DNA of 7,159 nucleotides from Clostridia bacterium (GTDB lineage: Bacteria > Bacillota > Clostridia > Oscillospirales > Acutalibacteraceae), in assembly GCA_017381395.1 (NCBI GenBank), contig JAFOCH010000156.1, forward strand, positions 1 to 7,159. The letters run 5' to 3'. The notes under the pieces were generated by a model, which had not been told where the DNA came from, did not search any database, and worked only from the letters and a program-made list of their open reading frames with translations. Below, one piece after another: positions 4,835 to 7,159 of this stretch. Each line of letters begins with the position of its first letter. Positions within the stretch are counted from its first letter, which is position 1. The position numbers and the translations under genes are program-made.

Positions 4835-6034
4835 TCAGGTGGTATAGTTGTCAAAGTAGCCCTGAACGAGAACGACGGGTGTACCCTTATCTCCCGAGCC
4901 GCTGGTAAGGTCGCAAAGCGAACCGATAAGGTCGGTAAGCTGGCGGGGAGTAGTTCCCTGTGAAGCCATATTTCCAACCAGGTTGTCATCCTTTGCCTTG
5001 ATGCTTTCGGAAATGGCCTTTTTCAGCTCCTCGCCCGACAAATCCTTGTAATCATTATCTGCGAGGTATTTCAGTTTAAGCTCGTTGGGTGTGCCTACGA
5101 GTCCGTCGGTATACGCAGGGGAAACAACCGGGTCGGCGAGCTCCCAAATCTTACCCTTCGGGTCCTTGAAGGCGCCGTCGCCGTAAACCATAACCTCAAC
5201 GTGTTTGCCGGTTGCTTCTAAAACGCGCTTTTGCACGTCGAGAACAAAGGGCTGGCAGTTATGCGGAAAGAGCTTGATGCTTTCTTCGGTCGATTTATTC
5301 GATCCGAGGAGTCCGTAATTTTCGTTAAATCCGCTTCCGTTAACCGAAGCGTTGAGAATATCGTCGAGACCGCAAACAACCTTTGCTCCGGCGGCCTTTA
5401 AGATGCGCTTTGTACGGGCTCTGGTGTGAATGTCGCAGGTGAGGACGGTGTCGGTATATTCGAGGATAGCTCTCGGCTGATTTGCAAAGATAATTTCGAC
5501 CTCGGCACCGCATTCACGGACGAGATTGCCGTAATATTCAACGTAATCAACGCCGGTGAATTCGTGAGCATTTTTACCAAAAAGCTCGCGATAGCGTTCG
5601 AGAGTCAGCACGTCGGAATAGGGATTTACTCCTGCTTCGTCGAGCTTGTCCAAGCTGACGAGCTCGTTTCCAACTTCGTCGGAGGGCTATGAAAGCATGA
5701 GTATAATCTTTTTCGCTGCCATGGCGATACCGCGAAGGCAGATTGCAAAGCGGTTACGCGAAAGAATGGGAAAAATAACGCCGATAGTTTCGCCGCCAAG
5801 CTTATTTTTAACGTCGGTTGCAATATCGTTTACCGAGGCGTAGTTTCCCTGAGAGCGTGCAACGATTGATTCGGTGACCGAAATAACGTCGCGGTCGCGG
5901 AGTTCAAATCCTTCGCATTCGGCAGCTTCGATAACGCTGTCTGCAACGATTTTTGCGAGGTTGTCACCCTCGCGGATAATGGGGCAGCGGATACCGCGTG
6001 AAACGGTACCAACTCGTCTATTGCTGTTTTCCAT
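4835..6034 (-). pseudogene. cofE: CofE-like coenzyme F420-0:L-glutamate ligase, interrupted by an in-frame TAG
   Basis: The CofE family adds glutamate through an amide bond, using GTP in the archaeal F420 enzyme. Here one frame of 400 codons runs from ATG 6034-6032 to TGA 4837-4835, broken only by TAG at 5689-5687 (codon 116). Before it: GIRCPIIREGDNL (14-26), LRDRDVISVTESIVA (45-59) and the family-like stretch to KKIILMLS. After it, in the same frame, PSDEVGNEL continues directly, then LTCDIHTRARTKR (about 198) and VMVYGDGAFKDP (about 282-292). Length and motifs fit the roughly 390-400 residue Clostridial form. The frame shows no other damage, so this is a recent nonsense change, a sequencing error or read-through. 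From memory the usual residue here is Tyr, one base from TAG. A separate restart is possible: the nearest in-frame candidate, TTG at codon 128, lacks an obvious ribosome site. No other F420 genes are visible, so the true substrate is uncertain. Confidence 0.85.
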
Positions 6035-6074
6035 TTCGTTTCAGTTCCTTTATAATTGGATTTTTAACTGTGTC

Positions 6075-6103
6075 ATTATATCATACAAGAAAATTCATTT
6101 CAA
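6075..6103 (-). promoter_or_regulatory. Strong sigma-A promoter for the CofE-like gene
   Basis: Read on the minus strand: -35 TTGAAA (6103-6098, 5/6), a 17-nt spacer ending in TGA (extended -10 position), and a perfect TATAAT (6080-6075). The start near 6068 gives a leader of about 33 nt, with AAAGGAA roughly 10 nt before the ATG. It is the best promoter in the window, so the interrupted gene is probably still transcribed. Confidence 0.8.
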
Positions 6104-6176
6104 TATTTTTTGATTATATTTTTACCGCATATTTATAAAAAATACGCTTTAAAAAAACGAAAAATCCGTCATTTTG

Positions 6177-6228
6177 AAAAAAATAAGTCAGCAACAATCA
6201 AATTGCTCGATTGTTGCTGACGTTTTTT
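6177..6228. terminator. Bidirectional rho-independent terminator after the NptA-PhoU gene
   Basis: GTCAGCAACAATC (6187-6199) and GATTGTTGCTGAC (6209-6221) make a perfect 13-bp stem with a 9-nt loop. On the minus strand TTATTTTTTT follows (6186-6177), terminating the transporter gene whose stop lies 9 bp upstream. On the plus strand GTTTTTT follows (6222-6228). It separates the transporter from the CofE-like promoter. Confidence 0.93.
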
Positions 6229-6229
6229 A

Positions 6230-7159
6230 TTAGTCGGCAAGTGCGTATTTTTCGTCGTATGCCTTGAACTTGACCATAAATTCGTCGCTGTTCTTTTCGG
6301 CGGCTTTTATGATATTCTTTCGATATAAGCGATTGTATTTTGTATTGATAATCGACTTGCCCATATTTGAGCAGTGGTCGGATGTTCTTTCGATGTCGGT
6401 GAGCAGGTCGGACCAAGCAAATCCTGCCTCAACGTTACAATCGCCTTGCTGCATACGGAGGATGTGACGTGTACGCATCTGTTCCTTCAGGTTGTCGATA
6501 ACCTCCTCGAGCGGCTCGATTGAAAGGGCTACGTCGGTGCTATTATCGGCAAATGCAGTGTATGAAAGGTCGAGAATCTCGCCAACGGCTGCCGAAAGGG
6601 TAGCAAAGTCGCTGAGCGCCTCTTTGGTGAGGGAAAGATTCTTTTCACGAAGCTCCTCGACTGCTTCCAAAATGTTGACAGCGTGGTCGGAAATTCTTTC
6701 GAGGTCGTTGACGGTTTTGAGCAATTTGGTTGCTTCTTCACCGTCTTTTTCATTCATTTGTTGTGCGCTTAATTTGATAAGATAGGAGTTAAGCGCTTCT
6801 TCGTAACGGTCGGTTTTGTCCTCGTCGTCGATAATGCTCTTTGCCGTTTCGGGCGAATAAGCCGAGAGGGAGGAAAGACTGTTTTTAAGTGCTCTGAATG
6901 AGTACTGAGCCATGTCGCAGGCAACCGAATGACACTGTTCGAGAGCAAGTGACGGGTTGATAAGCAGAAGCTCGTCGAGCTGAATCTTCTTTTCGTCGGT
7001 GTCTGAGTCGGGGATGCACTTGCAAACGAGCTTTTCGAGCTGGGCTGAGAAGGGGAAGAGGATAACCGTGCTCAGCACCTTGATAACCGTGTTGATAATA
7101 GCGATGTCAACGATGGTCGTGTGCTGGTCGAGAATAGCGGGTGAGAAGATAATATCAAC
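6230..7159 (-). CDS. Na/Pi cotransporter family protein with C-terminal PhoU domain, N-terminus outside window
   Basis: NptA-type proteins move phosphate with sodium across the membrane and carry a cytoplasmic PhoU-like domain. The frame is open at the window edge and ends at TAA 6232-6230, giving 309 residues of the C-terminal part. Seen: HTTIVDIAIINTVIKVLSTV followed by ILFPF, the end of the last membrane segment, as in NptA proteins; then a charged linker and a PhoU-like helical domain. That domain has two repeats carrying the metal-binding pattern, NDLERISDH and TDIERTSDH, each an E/DxxxD motif. The GTG at 7078-7076 is not taken as a start, because the coherent membrane sequence continues upstream of it. 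The 13-bp-stem terminator lies just past the stop. It may affect phosphate homeostasis; no pho box is seen in the visible part. All catalytic transport repeats lie outside the window. Confidence 0.92.
   Translation of the reverse strand, partial: VDIIFSPAILDQHTTIVDIAIINTVIKVLSTVILFPFSAQLEKLVCKCIPDSDTDEKKIQLDELLLINPSLALEQCHSVACDMAQYSFRALKNSLSSLSAYSPETAKSIIDDEDKTDRYEEALNSYLIKLSAQQMNEKDGEEATKLLKTVNDLERISDHAVNILEAVEELREKNLSLTKEALSDFATLSAAVGEILDLSYTAFADNSTDVALSIEPLEEVIDNLKEQMRTRHILRMQQGDCNVEAGFAWSDLLTDIERTSDHCSNMGKSIINTKYNRLYRKNIIKAAEKNSDEFMVKFKAYDEKYALAD

Noticed and set aside
5626..5823. Minus-strand frame spanning the TAG in the CofE-like gene, suggesting a frameshift
   Set aside because: The family-like sequence before and after the TAG is in one and the same frame (381 bp from the ATG to the downstream TTG, a multiple of three). 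This other frame is a shadow.
6230..7078. GTG at 7078 as the start of a stand-alone PhoU protein
   Set aside because: The frame continues upstream to the window edge with a coherent membrane segment that fits the end of an NptA transporter domain, so the GTG is an internal valine.

Overview
The window looks like chromosomal DNA of a low-to-mid GC, Gram-positive, gut-type anaerobe of class Clostridia. The grounds are AGGAG-type ribosome sites, TATAAT/TTGAAA promoters, U-run terminators, and a gene set (LicD, GH2 beta-galactosidase, alanine racemase, NptA-PhoU transporter, CofE-like ligase) typical of that group. This placement is inference; no RNA gene is present to settle taxonomy.

Layout from left to right. 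(1) 1-982, minus: N-terminal 327 residues of a LacZ-type GH2 beta-galactosidase, cut by the window edge. (2) 983-1112: a short gap with an imperfect tandem repeat of small hairpins and a weak promoter candidate. (3) 1113-2285, minus: alanine racemase, complete. (4) 2330-3043, minus: a FabG/YmfI-like SDR reductase, 44 bp upstream of alr and probably co-transcribed with it from a good promoter at 3088-3116. (5) 3044-3502: AT-rich divergent control region with palindromes and a cluster of TTAACAA half-sites. (6) 3503-4336, plus: a LicD-family phosphotransferase with an extended -10 promoter. (7) 4337-4834: gap between convergent genes. It holds two oppositely directed terminators and an array of small hairpins separated by AGTGATATT (left half) and AATATAACT (right half). 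The block is enclosed by 16-nt inverted arms, A-rich on the left and T-rich on the right. (8) 4835-6034, minus: a CofE-like glutamate ligase gene of 400 codons whose codon 116 is an in-frame TAG; it has a near-consensus promoter. (9) 6177-6228: strong bidirectional terminator. (10) 6230-7159, minus: C-terminal part of a Na/Pi cotransporter with a PhoU domain, cut at the right edge.

Functionally this is a patchwork of short transcription units rather than one pathway: cell-wall precursor supply (alr), surface-polymer decoration (licD), sugar use (lacZ), phosphate transport (NptA-PhoU) and a ligase of uncertain substrate.

The most unusual parts are the hairpin array inside what looks like a split bidirectional terminator (4448-4816) and the TAG-interrupted but otherwise intact CofE-like frame.
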